A stretch of 64,000 bases of DNA from Tragulus kanchil (lineage: Eukaryota; Chordata; Mammalia; Artiodactyla; Tragulidae): the NCBI GenBank assembly GCA_022376925.1, contig JAIOJX010000002.1:38712501-38776500 (forward strand), given 5' to 3'. The position numbers and the translations under genes are program-made. Positions 21,961 to 32,975 of this stretch are shown one piece after another. Position 1 is the first letter of the stretch; every line of letters starts with the position of its first letter. Under the pieces are notes generated by a model. That model was not told the DNA's origin, ran no database searches, and saw only the letters and a list, made by a program, of their open reading frames with translations.

Positions 21961-23962
21961 CCCCCAGGTGGTGTCCCACTTCAATCTGGAGAGACTGACC
22001 CCCGAGTGAGGAGCCAGCTGCATACGTATTTAATCTAGAGTCTGTTCCTCTTCACCAGCCTCAGTGACTACGTGGGGTTGGCGTGATGGAAAGCCACCTG
22101 GAACCTCCGTCATGACGGTCATCATAGAAAGAAGTGAGTTAAGTGCTAATCCTTCTGTGGTTTGTTTTAGCTCTGTTTCCCATCGGTGAAATGAGGCCAT
22201 TAGATTAGACACTCCTGTCCAGTCGGCATCCGAGTAAACAGCATCCTTTCAGGATGATTTTCTCTGCTCCTGCCCCACCCTAACCTTGGGACTTAGTAAA
22301 TAGTCAACCTGTCCGCAGGGACAGGGGAGGAGGGTCCTCCTCATTCTTCTGGTCCACTCAGTCCTCGCCCACCTTTCCGATATCCACCATCCACCAGCAG
22401 GAAAACCTGAGATTTCTGAGTCAGTTGAGTTCAGTCAGCAATCCTGTGGGGTCTGATTGACAAAATCGCTGCTAGGTTCTGGAAATGCAAACCTAAGGGA
22501 GCTGCCTGTCTTCCCAGGGTCTTTCCATCTTAGGGAGGGGGACGGTCAGAGAGACTGGGCAGTGAGATGAGAAGGCCTGGGCTCTACAAGGCCTGTGCTC
22601 AGGTGGGGAGGGGTACACGGAGGTGGAGAGGGCCTGGCCCAGGCCACCAGCTCCTGCAGCCCTGGAGGGATGGCACGGTGACACGGGTCAGGACCGGGGT
22701 CTCCATGGCCAGCCTAGACCACATGACGTCCACCATGGTGTGCTGGACCTCCGAGGACTACAGGGCCACCTTCCAAACATTCTAATATCAGGCTTCATCT
22801 GTCGGAGGTGAGAGACCAGCAGCAGGAGACCCCCTGCCTTCATTAACCTTCACACAATGGGACTGATAAAGCCCCCTCTTCAAACAAAGCCCGGCAATCG
22901 CTTTATCAAGATGTAATTACGTTTTCTAATCTCCCAGCGACTTCCTCGCAGGCCCTGAGAATCTCAGGTGAAGGATCCTCCCAGAGGTTATCAGTTTAGG
23001 TTCGGTCCAGTTTAAGCTTTATCGGGCATTGTCCTGGCCCCCAGGTGGTGTCCCACTTCAATCTGGAGAGACTGACCCCCGAGTGAGGAGCCAGCTGCTC
23101 AAAGTCCATCTCCGAACCACGTCATCCCTGCACCACCCAGGCCCCTCCCTCCTGTCTGAGGATCAGAGGCTGACGGAACCTCAAAGGCATTTGGTGGAAT
23201 CAGGGCGGGGGAGAGGTTGGGAAGGTGCTGGGATCACTCAGTGGTACACAGGGTAGCGGGTAGGGGTGAAGCCAGACCTCACGTTCTGTCCTGTGACTCC
23301 TGGTAACTAAACTCACAGCGATCTCTAGAGCATCTCACCAGGTCAGACAGAGCACAGGGCTGGGACGGACCTAAACTTGCCCTGTATTGACGTGAACCTG
23401 TGTTTTCATTTGAATTTCCTTTATAGTCCTCTACAGTCAGTCTGTACATTCTTACATGCATCAGAAGAAAATGTAAAAAATAAAAATAAAAAAGCAAGTT
23501 GACACCCCAGGCTGAGGGGCGATCCCCAGACCAAAGAGAAGGACCTCTGGGGTCAGGACACAGATAGCCATGACCCCGGGCACAGCCACGTCTGAGAACC
23601 TGGGGTACCGAGGGTGAGCCCAGAGAAAGGCAGGGATGAGGCTGAGGGCTGGTGTTGGTGAGTGTCCAGAGGGGATGGCGGGGTCCCTGATGGACCTCCC
23701 ATTCCTTAGGTACGAGGAGGAGGCTGGGGCGCCACGGAAGGGTAAGGAACAGGAAGAGGATGGCAGGGAAGCAGGACCCCCTGTGAGCAGGCTGCCGTGA
23801 TGCCCGGAGAGGAGATGGCAGCGTCAGCCCTGGTTCAGGGTCAGGGAGGACCCAGAGCACACAGGCCGGGTGGGAGCAGAGGACGAGATGTGGGGAGAGT
23901 TGGGGGAAGGGGAGTGCGGTGAGCTGGGAGCTTGGGTTAGCATGTACACATTACTACGTGCA

Positions 23963-24125
23963 AAGTAAAGTGCTGGTCACTCAGGTGTATCCACCTCTTC
24001 TGCGGCCCCGTGAACTGTAGCCCACCGGGCTCCTCTGTCCATGGGAATTCTCCAGGCAAGAGCACTGGAGTGGGTTGCGTGCCTCCTCCAGGAGATCTTC
24101 CCGCCCTAGGAGTGACTGGCTCCAT
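23963..24125 (-). mobile_element. Bov-tA SINE, antisense (shortened copy)
   Basis: 'gtgctggtcactcaggtgta', 'ctgtagcccaccgggctcct', 'ccatgggaattctccaggca'. Compared with 25092-25290 it lacks part of the head, the result of a degraded copy end rather than of real evolution. Confidence 0.85.
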
Positions 24126-25091
24126 GAACTCTTACCATATAAGATAGGTGACTAATGAGGTTTACGCATTTTTTCCCTTGGCCCCAACTTCAATCTGGAG
24201 AGACTGACCCAGTGAGGAGCCAGCTGCTCAAAGTCCATCTCCGAACCACGTCATCCCTGCACCACCCAGGCCCCTCCCTCCTGTCTGAGGATCAGAGGCT
24301 GACGGAACCTCAAAGGCATTTGGTGGAATCAGGGCGGGGGAGAGGTTGGGAAGGTGCTGGGATCACTCAGTGGTACACAGGGTAGCGGGTAGGGGTGAAG
24401 CCAGACCTCACGTTCTGTCCTGTGACTCCTGGTAACTAAACTCACAGCGATCTCTAGAGCATCTCACCAGGTCAGACAGAGCACAGGGCTGGGACGGACC
24501 TAAACTTGCCCTGTATTGACGTGAACCTGTGTTTTCATTTGAATTTCCTTTATAGTCCTCTACAGTCAGTCTGTACATTCTTACATGCATCAGAAGAAAA
24601 TGTAAAAAATAAAAATAAAAAAGCAAGTTGACACCCCAGGCTGAGGGGCGATCCCCAGACCAAAGAGAAGGACCTCTGGGGTCAGGACACAGATAGCCAT
24701 GACCCCGGGCACAGCCACGTCTGAGAACCTGGGGTACCGAGGGTGAGCCCAGAGAAAGGCAGGGATGAGGCTGAGGGCTGGTGTTGGTGAGTGTCCAGAG
24801 GGGATGGCGGGGTCCCTGATGGACCTCCCATTCCTTAGGTACGAGGAGGAGGCTGGGGCGCCACGGAAGGGTAAGGAACAGGAAGAGGATGGCAGGGAAG
24901 CAGGACCCCCTGTGAGCAGGCTGCCGTGATGCCCGGAGAGGAGATGGCAGCGTCAGCCCTGGTTCAGGGTCAGGGAGGACCCAGAGCACACAGGCCGGGT
25001 GGGAGCAGAGGACGAGATGTGGGGAGAGTTGGGGGAAGGGGAGTGCGGTGAGCTGGGAGCTTGGGTTAGCATGTACACATTACTACGTGCA

Positions 25092-25290
25092 AAGTAAAGT
25101 GCTGGTCACTCAGGTGTATCCACCTCTTCTGCGGCCCCGTGAACTGTAGCCCACCGGGCTCCTCTGTCCATGGGAATTCTCCAAGTAAGAATACTGGAGT
25201 GGGTTGCGTGCCCTCCTCCAGGAGATCTTCCCGCCCTAAGGAGTGAACCTGGGTCTCCTGAGTTGCAGGCAGACTCTTTACCATATAAGA
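25092..25290 (-). mobile_element. Bov-tA SINE, antisense (complete copy)
   Basis: Complete version of 23963-24125, ending in 'gaacctgggtctcctgagtt' and 'gcaggcagactctttacca'. Confidence 0.88.
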
Positions 25291-25305
25291 TAGGTGACTA
25301 ATGAG

Positions 25306-25465
25306 GACCTGCTGCAGAGCACCAGTGCTCTGTGCGGACCTGTGGGGACCTAAGGGGACAGAAGTCCAGGGAAGAGGGGGTACATGAATGCGTGCGGCTG
25401 ATTCATTTTGTTGTACAGCAGAAAACCAGACAGGGCTATAAAGCAACTGAACTCCCATTAAAGAG
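25306..25465 (+). mobile_element. L1 3'-end fragment
   Basis: 'acctgctgcagagcaccagt', 'gctgattcattttgttgtac', 'agcagaaaaccagacagg', 'aagcaactgaactcccatta'. Diverged but in the right order. Confidence 0.7.
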
Positions 25466-26630
25466 AAAAGCTCCCCCAAGACTTTCAGGGCGGAACTGAT
25501 AGTTTCTGGATGACTGAGACGCTTTCCATGTTCTTGTCAAAAAATCAAGTTTTTCACAGCCTAACTTTTTGGGACACTCCTCCCTTAGTCTCTCATTCCA
25601 AAAAGAAAATCTGGAAGAACACAGGCTTTTTCTTTTTTTTCTTCCCCCCCAGGATGCACATACATGCAAAGACGCGAAGGTCAAGACCAAGGTTTAAGTA
25701 CGATCGTCAGCCTGGTGATGGTTGGACTGATTTTAAGGAGAAATTCTCAAGAGCTTCTGAAGGGTGTTTGGTGTTTCCAGGCACACCGAGAGGCCCCCAA
25801 GGATCAATGGAGCCCTGGGCCAGCTCTCACATGGGAACTATGGCAGCCGCGGTGGCCGTCCGGCCACTAACCTTTATGCCAGTGGAGTGAGCCGTCCCCT
25901 GAACACAATAGCAGCTCTGCCTCTTTGAAGATAAGCTCGGGCAGCCTGCTTGAAACAATAATTCTGTACTTTCTTTCCTGTTTCTAGATTTATTTTAGGT
26001 ATTAGTATAAAATGTCAGAGCAGCTGATAGCCGCCAGATCAGTTTGTATAAAGCTCGACAGCCTGTCGTGGGGTATTAACGGCTATATTTGACACAGGAA
26101 AGCCCTTAATCATGCAGGCTATCAGCAGACCACACCCACCTTTGTGAGGACCCTCGAGGCCACCAGATTTATCACTGTGAACTTGAACTGGATGGACAGG
26201 CCCTGATGGATAACACGGGCTGCTTCTGAGAAGCTGGGGCTGGAAGGGTACCATCCCCAACCCAAGGGCCAGGAGAGGGTCAGGAGCGCTGAGCCGCCTC
26301 CCACGGATGGCCCGCGTGCCTCCGACCCGTGCCCCGGCTCCTATCTCAGGCCGCTGAAATCTTAAGAGCGGAAGTCTGATGCTGTGGCCACTGTGGGAAC
26401 CTCCCGAAGCCCCTTGTCTGAGGCCACTAACCACAATTTCCTCTGCACACCATCTGATCGGTGATCCTGCCTAGAGAGAGAAGTCTCCTGTCTCTGCTGT
26501 TCATCAGCCTCTCTTCCCGTGGGTTATTCTGCTTGCATATTTGCAGGTCTCAGCACTTGGGAAGGGGTGGGGGGGACCCTTCTCCCCATTTCATCTGGAT
26601 ACCCGAGGCCCATAAAAGAAGTAAGTGAGG
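25466..26630. other. Unannotated unique stretch
   Basis: No interspersed repeat recognised except a T/C run near 25630. It contains the candidate conserved block 25925-26200. Open frames on both strands are short and unsupported. Confidence 0.45.
25925..26200. promoter_or_regulatory. Candidate conserved noncoding element
   Basis: Dense in motif-like strings typical of developmental enhancers: CAGCTGATAGC, GGTATTAACGG, CCTTAATCATGC, CCACACCCACC, TTTATCACTG. Single copy and free of recognisable repeats. The base composition differs from the GC-rich sequence beyond 26220. Functional reading is inference only. Confidence 0.35.
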
Positions 26631-26940
26631 GCTTCCCTGGTGGCTCAGTGGTAAAGAATCTGCCTGCCAGTGCAGGAGACACACGTTTGGTCTCTGGATC
26701 GGGAGGATTCCACGTGTGTTGGAGCTACTCAGCCCACATGCCATAACTACGGAACCCGCTCTCTAGAGCCTGGGAGCCACAACGGCAGGAGCCTGTGCAC
26801 AATAAAGCCTGTGCTCTGCAACCAGAGAACACACCGCAGTGAGAAACCAGCATGCAGCAACTAGAGCATAGCCCCAGAACCAGAGAAAAGCCCACAGCAA
26901 CAAAGACCCAGCACAACCATAAGTAAACAAATTAATTGTT
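26630..26940 (+). mobile_element. CHR-2-type SINE
   Basis: Head 'gggcttccctggtggctcag', 'gtaaagaatctgcctgccag', then the long CHR body of repeated 'gagcctg.gag.cacaac' modules and 'aacaaagacccagcacaacc', tail 'taagtaaacaaattaatt'. Confidence 0.85.
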
Positions 26941-27306
26941 TAAAACGTGACTAGTGTAAATAGAGACACCAAACCTTAAAAAAAAACACACAGTGAGCTG
27001 ATCAAGGGAAAGCATCCACAGGGGTCCCCAACCCAGAAATTCCAGCCCTAAGTCCTTCCTCTTCCACGTGATGCACTCAGGCCATACAATCTGGTGTTGG
27101 CATTTCACCAGAATCAAAAACCCTGGATTCCACTCTTAGTTTCTGCTTTCTGTAGTGACACTGTGATTCTTTACAAGTCACCTGTGATGTCTGCTTCCAC
27201 CTCTGGGATGGGGTGATTGTCCCCAAGTCCCCAGTGTACAGGTGAGGACGGACACTACAGAAAGCAGGTGTCAAATGCATGGGGAAAGACTCTCATGTTG
27301 TCATTA
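26941..27306. other. Unannotated stretch, possible MIR remnant
   Basis: A weak MIR-like core may lie at about 27110-27225 ('ttctttacaagtcacctgtg', 'ccacctctgggatgggg'). Nothing else recognised. Confidence 0.35.
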
Positions 27307-27318
27307 AACATTCATATT

Positions 27319-27570
27319 TTGGTGGGGGGGGGCACTTCTATTGGTCTTTCATTTATCTGTTTTCACCCATCTTTGTTCTTTGGCCTGTGTGGGCCTCCCA
27401 TCACAGTGGCCTCTCCCGCTGCAGAGCACCGGCTCTGGGCCCATGCACTCCAGGGCTGAGGCGCAGTAGTTGGGCACATCGGTCCAGCCGCTCCACAGCA
27501 CGTGGGATCGAATCGGTACCCCTTGCAATGCAAGGCAGTGTCCTTACCCACTGGACCACCAGGGAAGCCC
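27319..27570 (-). mobile_element. CHR-like SINE, antisense, with 12-bp target-site duplication
   Basis: Antisense of the 676-988 family: 'cacttctattggtctttcat', 'gcagagcaccggctctggg', 'cccactggaccaccaggga'. AACATTCATATT is repeated exactly at 27307-27318 and 27571-27582. The clean duplication implies a fairly recent insertion. Confidence 0.88.
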
Positions 27571-27624
27571 AACATTCATATTCTTAAACACTGATTTGGA
27601 ATGCCACTCGGGGGCTGGCCTCAC

Positions 27625-27705
27625 TGCTCACAGCTCAGCTCTTCCCAGGTGCTTACAAGACCCCTCCCAGCCTCGGTTTCCTCACCTGTAAGGCAGCAAC
27701 AGTAG
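27625..27705 (+). repeat. MIR fragment
   Basis: 'cccagcctcggtttcctcac' followed by 'ctgtaaggcagcaac' is the conserved MIR core in sense. Confidence 0.55.
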
Positions 27706-27714
27706 ACTCTTGCA

Positions 27715-28450
27715 GTTTGCTTTTCTCTTTATTATGGACATTTTCAAAAGCACTTTTAATGGTAGAAGGAGCAAGAGAATGAACTACAGGCATCCTCACA
27801 TCACCAAGGCCCAAATATTTTTCTCTGATTTCTCCAAACCAAATCCCAGGCAGCAAGCCCCTTCCTGGTCTCTGGCTAATCAGGTCATAGGTTTTCTAAC
27901 ACCACCACTGTGCTCTGTCACATTCAGCAAAATCAACAATGGGTCTATACCATCATCTGATATCTAGTCCATAGTCAATTTCCCCTGATGGTCTCAAGGA
28001 CATATTTTTATACTTGGTTTATTCATTCAGAATGAGAATAAGGTCCAAATGCTGAACATGGTCACTATGAATCTTGTGTGTGTGCTGCGCTAAGTTGCTT
28101 CAGTCATGTCTGACTGTGTGACCCGCCAGGTTCCTCTGTCCATGGAATTCTCCAGGTAAGAATTCTGGAGTGGGTAGCCATTTCCTCCTCCAGGGGACCT
28201 TCCCAACCCAGGGATCGAACTCATGTCTCTTAAGTCTCCTGTATTGGCAAGTGGGTTCTTTACTACTTGTGCCGCTTGGGAAGCCCTGTGTATCTTAAGC
28301 CACATTTATTCTGTACGAGTTCCCTGATCCTTAAATCACAGTCTTGCTGTGTTGGAGAAGTTGTATGATTTGTCTCATGGAATGGTCCACAATCCGGATG
28401 AGGCTGATTGCTTCTTCCCACTGGTAACTAACCCCCCATCCATTCAGTAT
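27715..28450 (+). mobile_element. Ancient L1-like fragment interrupted by Bov-tA
   Basis: 'ttattatggacattttcaaa', 'catcctcacatcaccaaggc' and, after the SINE, 'gtccacaatccggatgaggc' and 'tgattgcttcttcccactgg' resemble an old mammalian L1 3' region. Diverged; assignment moderate. Confidence 0.45.
28084..28286 (-). mobile_element. Bov-tA SINE, antisense
   Basis: 'tgctgcgctaagttgcttca', 'gtccatggaattctccaggt', 'caggggaccttcccaaccca', 'aagtgggttctttactactt'. It splits the surrounding old L1-like sequence. Confidence 0.9.
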
Positions 28451-28517
28451 GGATGTCCTTGTAGGTTGGATGGCAAAGAGAATGTGAGTTAACACTGTAA
28501 AACAGTTAGTGCTGTGT

Positions 28518-28905
28518 TAGTTTGCAAGGGTGGCTGTAACAAATGACCCCAAATGGGGTGACTTTTTTTTCTGAAGGCCAGAAGTCCATAATCCACGTGA
28601 GGGAAGGACTCAGCCTTCTCTCGCTGGCTGTGACACCATATCGCCCTGTGTTCTCTCACTGGCTTGTGGACCCCATTTCTCCCTGGGTCTCCTCACCTCC
28701 CTCTCCCTGGGTTTGCACCTGTGTCCAGATTCCCCCTTCCTAGAAGGACGCCAGTCATACTAGATCAGGACCCACATCCACGACCTCATCTCAGTTACTC
28801 TCACCTGCAACACCTCGACCGCCCAATGAGGTCACCTCCTGAGGCACTGAGGGTAAGACCTGAACATATGCATTTTGTGGGAACACAGTTCAACCCATAA
28901 GAGCA
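28518..28905 (-). mobile_element. MLT1/MST-like ERVL-MaLR LTR, antisense
   Basis: Antisense LTR of an ancient non-infectious MaLR element: 'ttagtttgcaagggtggctg', 'taacaaatgaccccaaat', 'ctgaaggccagaagtcc', 'ggacgccagtcatactagat', and closing 'cacagttcaacccataagag'. No internal region accompanies it, so it looks like a solo LTR. Copy at 29681-30068. Confidence 0.75.
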
Positions 28906-29080
28906 TAATACTGGGCACATGGCAAATTTTCTATAAATATTAGCTACGCTGTCAGTAATTCCATCATGACCATGTTATATTGTTACTCATTTAAGGATTC
29001 AATGAGTCAGTTTGTGTAAAACATTGAAGACAATACCCGGCCTATAGTGAAATTTCTATAAATATTAGCTACGAAGTTGG
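28906..29080 (+). repeat. MIR 3' parts, duplicated locally
   Basis: Two similar MIR-like stretches, each ending in 'tctataaatattagctacg' (about 28928 and 29051), preceded by 'gcataatactgggcacatgg' and 'aagacaatacccggcctata'. The sense MIR 3' end reads '..cctggcacatagtaa..'. Copy at about 30069-30243. Confidence 0.5.
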
Positions 29081-29159
29081 AATGTTACAATGTTACTTAT
29101 TTAGCAATTGTTTCTGTACTAATGTATATTCATGTTAGAGTGTTATTTCTTTAGTAATT

Positions 29160-29310
29160 TTAATACTAATTTAAATTCGCTGTCGCGTCTGACCCTTTGT
29201 GACCCCACGGGCTGCAGCTCGCCAGGCTTCCCTGTGCTTCCCCATCTCCTGGAGTTTACACAGGCTGTGTCCATTGAGATGGTGATGCCATCCACTCGTA
29301 TTGGAAGACT
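29160..29310 (-). mobile_element. BovB LINE fragment, antisense
   Basis: 'tcgctgtcgcgtctgaccct', 'gccaggcttccctgtgcttc', 'cccatctcctggagttt', 'gagatggtgatgccatcca' match the antisense BovB segment also seen at 43060-43445. Copies at 30323-30473 and, cut by a joint, 31476-31560. Confidence 0.75.
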
Positions 29311-29680
29311 CAGTAAGAATGCGCCTCAGGCTGAATAAATTTTCTAGGCAGGGGCACAGTAAAGGTCTGCAACCTGGGAGCGCAGAGGGGAGGGAGCCTG
29401 GCGTCCACCAGCACAGCCAGGAGCCCCTGCTCAGGAAGGCCAAGTCCTGGCTCTCCTGTGTCACAAGCAACACCACCCACACAGGCTGCGTACGAGTTCC
29501 TGATCCTTAAATCACAGTCTTGCTGTGTTGGAGAAGTTGATGATTGCTGGGTCCACAATCCGGATGAGGCTGATTGCTTCTTCCACTGGTAACAACCCCC
29601 ATCCATTCAGTATGGATGTCCTTGTAGGTTGGATGGCAAAGAGAATGTGAGTTAACACTGTAAAACAGTTAGTGCTGTGT

Positions 29681-30068
29681 TAGTTTGCAAGGGTGGCTGT
29701 AACAAATGACCCCAAATGGGGTGACTTTTTTTTCTGAAGGCCAGAAGTCCATAATCCACGTGAGGGAAGGACTCAGCCTTCTCTCGCTGGCTGTGACACC
29801 ATATCGCCCTGTGTTCTCTCACTGGCTTGTGGACCCCATTTCTCCCTGGGTCTCCTCACCTCCCTCTCCCTGGGTTTGCACCTGTGTCCAGATTCCCCCT
29901 TCCTAGAAGGACGCCAGTCATACTAGATCAGGACCCACATCCACGACCTCATCTCAGTTACTCTCACCTGCAACACCTCGACCGCCCAATGAGGTCACCT
30001 CCTGAGGCACTGAGGGTAAGACCTGAACATGTGCATTTTGTGGGAACACAGTTCAACCCATAAGAGCA
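29681..30068 (-). mobile_element. MLT1/MST-like LTR, antisense (second copy)
   Basis: Copy of 28518-28905 carried by overlap 11. Confidence 0.75.
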
Positions 30069-30857
30069 TAATACTGGGCACATGGCAAATTTTCTATAAA
30101 TATTAGCTACGCTGTCAGTAATTCCATCATGACCATGTTATATTGTTACTCATTTAAGGATTCAATGAGTCAGTTTGTGTAAAACATTGAAGACAATACC
30201 CGGCCTATAGTGAAATTTCTATAAATATTAGCTACGAAGTTGGAATGTTACAATGTTACTTATTTAGCAATTGTTTCTGTACTAATGTATATTCATGTTA
30301 GAGTGTTATTTCTTTAGTAATTTTAATACTAATTTAAATTCGCTGTCGCGTCTGACCCTTTGTGACCCCACGGGCTGCAGCTCGCCAGGCTTCCCTGTGC
30401 TTCCCCATCTCCTGGAGTTTACACAGGCTGTGTCCATTGAGATGGTGATGCCATCCAATCGTATTGGAAGACTCAGTAAGAATGAGCCTCAGGCTGAATA
30501 AATTTTCTAGGCAGGGGCACAGTAAAAGGTCTGCAACCTGGGAGCGCAGAGGGGGAGGGGAGCCTGGCGTCCACCAGCACAGCCAGGAGCCCCTGCTCAG
30601 GAAGGCCAAGTCCTGGCTCTCCTGTGTCACAAGCAACACCACCCACACAGGCTGCTTTTTCAATCTGAGATTTCATTCCCTCCGAAGTGACCAAGCATTA
30701 GATATTCTCCAAGATATGTCTAGGTTCTGTAAAGAAAAGGATGGTGAAAGGCTTAGCAGGTAATGTCAATTATAACCTCAAGAAAGCTATTCCATTCTCT
30801 TATATAGCCTCGAAAGAAATTTACCAGTTATTAGGCAACTGGCAATCATGCTTAAGG

Positions 30858-31085
30858 GCTTCCCTGGTGGCTCAGCGGTAAAGAATCCACCCGCCAATGC
30901 AGGAGACGTGGATTTGATCCATGGGTCAGGAAGACCTCCTGGAGGGCATAGAAACCCACTCCAGTGGCCACCAGGCTCCCCTCCCCCTCTGCTCTCCCAA
31001 GTTGTCTGGAGAATTCCATGAAGAGAGGAGCCTGGTGATCTACAGTCAATGAGTTGCAAAATAGTCGGTTGGGACACTACTTAGC
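30858..31085 (+). mobile_element. Bov-tA SINE
   Basis: 'gggcttccctggtggctcag', 'gtaaagaatccacccgccaa', 'aagacctcctggagggcata', 'agagaggagcctggtgatct', tail with ACTAAACAACAACA. Copy at 31949-32176. Confidence 0.92.
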
Positions 31086-31325
31086 AACTAAACAACAACA
31101 GTCATGATTAAAAAGGCATTGTGAAAAAATTGTTTCAGTATAATTTTTTTAAATAAAAGGTCAGCCATCTTTTGTAACACCATTTTCTTCATTTTGGTTT
31201 ATCCCTAGTTTTTTGTTTTTTTTTTTTTTCTATTTCATGGACCATTTTTATTTTCTTTTTATAAGTGAATTTTCTTTGCTCTTAGTGGTGTGGTTATTTC
31301 TTTCTTGCTTCTTTCCCTTTTTTTG

Positions 31326-31475
31326 GCCACTTCTATTGGTCTTTCATCTATTTATCTTTTTTGTTCTTTGGCCCGTGTGGGCCTCCCATCACAGTGGCCT
31401 CTCTTGCTACAGAGCGCCGGCTCTGGGCGCATGCGCTCCAGAGGTCTGGCTCGGTAGTTGGACACATCAGGACTC
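31326..31475 (-). mobile_element. CHR-like SINE, antisense, cut at a joint
   Basis: 'cacttctattggtctttcat', 'agagcgccggctctgggcgc', ending at the overlap-12 joint. The complete version is 32417-32667. Confidence 0.85.
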
Positions 31476-31948
31476 CCAGGCTTCCCTGTGCTTCCCCATC
31501 TCCTGGAGTTTACACAGGCTGTGTCCATTGAGATGGTGATGCCATCCAATCGTATTGGAAGACTCAGTAAGAATGAGCCTCAGGCTGAATAAATTTTCTA
31601 GGCAGGGGCACAGTAAAAGGTCTGCAACCTGGGAGCGCAGAGGGGGAGGGGAGCCTGGCGTCCACCAGCACAGCCAGGAGCCCCTGCTCAGGAAGGCCAA
31701 GTCCTGGCTCTCCTGTGTCACAAGCAACACCACCCACACAGGCTGCTTTTTCAATCTGAGATTTCATTCCCTCCGAAGTGACCAAGCATTAGATATTCTC
31801 CAAGATATGTCTAGGTTCTGTAAAGAAAAGGATGGTGAAAGGCTTAGCAGGTAATGTCAATTATAACCTCAAGAAAGCTATTCCATTCTCTTATATAGCC
31901 TCGAAAGAAATTTACCAGTTATTAGGCAACTGGCAATCATGCTTAAGG

Positions 31949-32176
31949 GCTTCCCTGGTGGCTCAGCGGTAAAGAATCCACCCGCCAATGCAGGAGACGT
32001 GGATTTGATCCATGGGTCAGGAAGACCTCCTGGAGGGCATAGAAACCCACTCCAGTGGCCACCAGGCTCCCCTCCCCCTCTGCTCTCCCAAGTTGTCTGG
32101 AGAATTCCATGAAGAGAGGAGCCTGGTGATCTACAGTCAATGAGTTGCAAAATAGTCGGTTGGGACACTACTTAGC
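31949..32176 (+). mobile_element. Bov-tA SINE (second copy)
   Basis: Copy of 30858-31085. Confidence 0.92.
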
Positions 32177-32416
32177 AACTAAACAACAACAGTCATGATT
32201 AAAAAGGCATTGTGAAAAAATTGTTTCAGTATAATTTTTTTAAATAAAAGGTCAGCCATCTTTTGTAACACCATTTTCTTCATTTTGGTTTATCCCTAGT
32301 TTTTTGTTTTTTTTTTTTTTCTATTTCATGGACCATTTTTATTTTCTTTTTATAAGTGAATTTTCTTTGCTCTTAGTGGTGTGGTTATTTCTTTCTTGCT
32401 TCTTTCCCTTTTTTTG

Positions 32417-32667
32417 GCCACTTCTATTGGTCTTTCATCTATTTATCTTTTTTGTTCTTTGGCCCGTGTGGGCCTCCCATCACAGTGGCCTCTCTTGCTA
32501 CAGAGCGCCGGCTCTGGGCGCATGCGCTCCAGAGGTCTGGCTCGGTAGTTGGACACATCAGGCCAGCTGCTCCACGACACGTGGGATCTTCCCAGGTCAG
32601 GAATTGAACCAGTGCCCCTTGCACTGCAAGGCGGTGTCCTTACCCACTGGACTACCAGGGAAGCCCC
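32417..32667 (-). mobile_element. CHR-like SINE, antisense (complete)
   Basis: Complete version of the 31326 element, through 'ccagctgctccacgacacgt' and 'cccactggactaccaggga'. CTTTCTTG occurs just left (about 32391) and right (about 32669), a possible short target-site duplication. Confidence 0.85.
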
Positions 32668-32699
32668 TTTCTTGTTTTTAAACCTCTAACGAATTACTT

Positions 32700-32848
32700 T
32701 CTCTTTAATTTTTTAAAAAATTTATATTACAGTATAGTTGATTTACAATGTTGTATTAGTTTCAGGTGTATGGCTAAATTATTCAGTTATACATATATCC
32801 ATTCAGATTATTTTCCCATATGGGTCATTACAAAGTACTGAGTAGAGT
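32700..32848 (-). mobile_element. L1 3' end, antisense
   Basis: 'ttttaaaaaatttatattac', 'gtatagttgatttacaatgt', 'tgtattagtttcaggtgtat', 'attacaaagtactgagtaga'. Confidence 0.8.
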
Positions 32849-32849
32849 C

Positions 32850-32975
32850 CCCTTTGCTGGAGAAGGGCATGCCCACCCACTCTAGGATTCTTGCCTGGAG
32901 AGTCCTGTGGAGAGAGGAGCCTGGAGCTGCAGTCTTGGGGGTCACAGAGTCAGATGGGACTGAGAGACTAACACA
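32850..32975 (+). mobile_element. Bov-tA SINE 3' part
   Basis: 'ccctttgctggagaagggca', 'ctctaggattcttgcctgga', 'gagaggagcctggagctgca'. The 5' head is absent; the element abuts the antisense L1 end. Confidence 0.8.

Larger units (their letters stand above)
20935..23097. repeat. Tandem overlap 9 (offset about 1078-1086 bp)
   Basis: First copy 20935-22020, second 22021-23097. Deletions concentrate in the first 320 bases of the second copy (around 22037, 22075 and 22325-22340, against 20951, 20993 and 21240-21262); small differences in the first copy appear around 21585-21610. The end 'gaggagccagctg' is shared exactly. Confidence 0.93.
23030..25305. repeat. Tandem overlap 10 (offset about 1129 bp)
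   Basis: First copy about 23030-24161, second about 24162-25305. The second copy's start is shortened (24170-24215 against 23038-23085). The first copy's 3' end, inside a Bov-tA at 24106-24135, lacks about 17 bases present at 25240-25275. The interior is identical over hundreds of bases. Confidence 0.92.
28313..30655. repeat. Tandem overlap 11 (offset 1163 bp)
   Basis: First copy 28313-29489, second 29490-30655. Over its first 110 bases the second copy lacks about 15 bases in several small deletions (29499-29600 against 28322-28437), and the first copy's end at 29362-29402 lacks single bases present at 30524-30565. An interior difference is CATATGCA/CATGTGCA. Confidence 0.94.
30385..32562. 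repeat. Tandem overlap 12 (offset 1091 bp)
   Basis: First copy 30385-31475, second 31476-32562. The joint sits inside a CHR-like SINE: 'gttggacacatcagg' is followed by BovB sequence instead of the SINE continuation seen at 32560. Confidence 0.93.

Noticed and set aside
23279..23860. A 193-codon minus-strand open frame, repeated at 24408-24989
   Set aside because: The repeat comes from overlap 10, not from a gene family. No recognisable domain, splice context or conserved motif; rich in P, S and L as expected for GC-rich noncoding sequence.
28518..28905. A provirus next to the LTR-like sequence
   Set aside because: Only a diverged MaLR LTR is present on each occasion (also 38667-38990); no gag, pol or second LTR is visible nearby.
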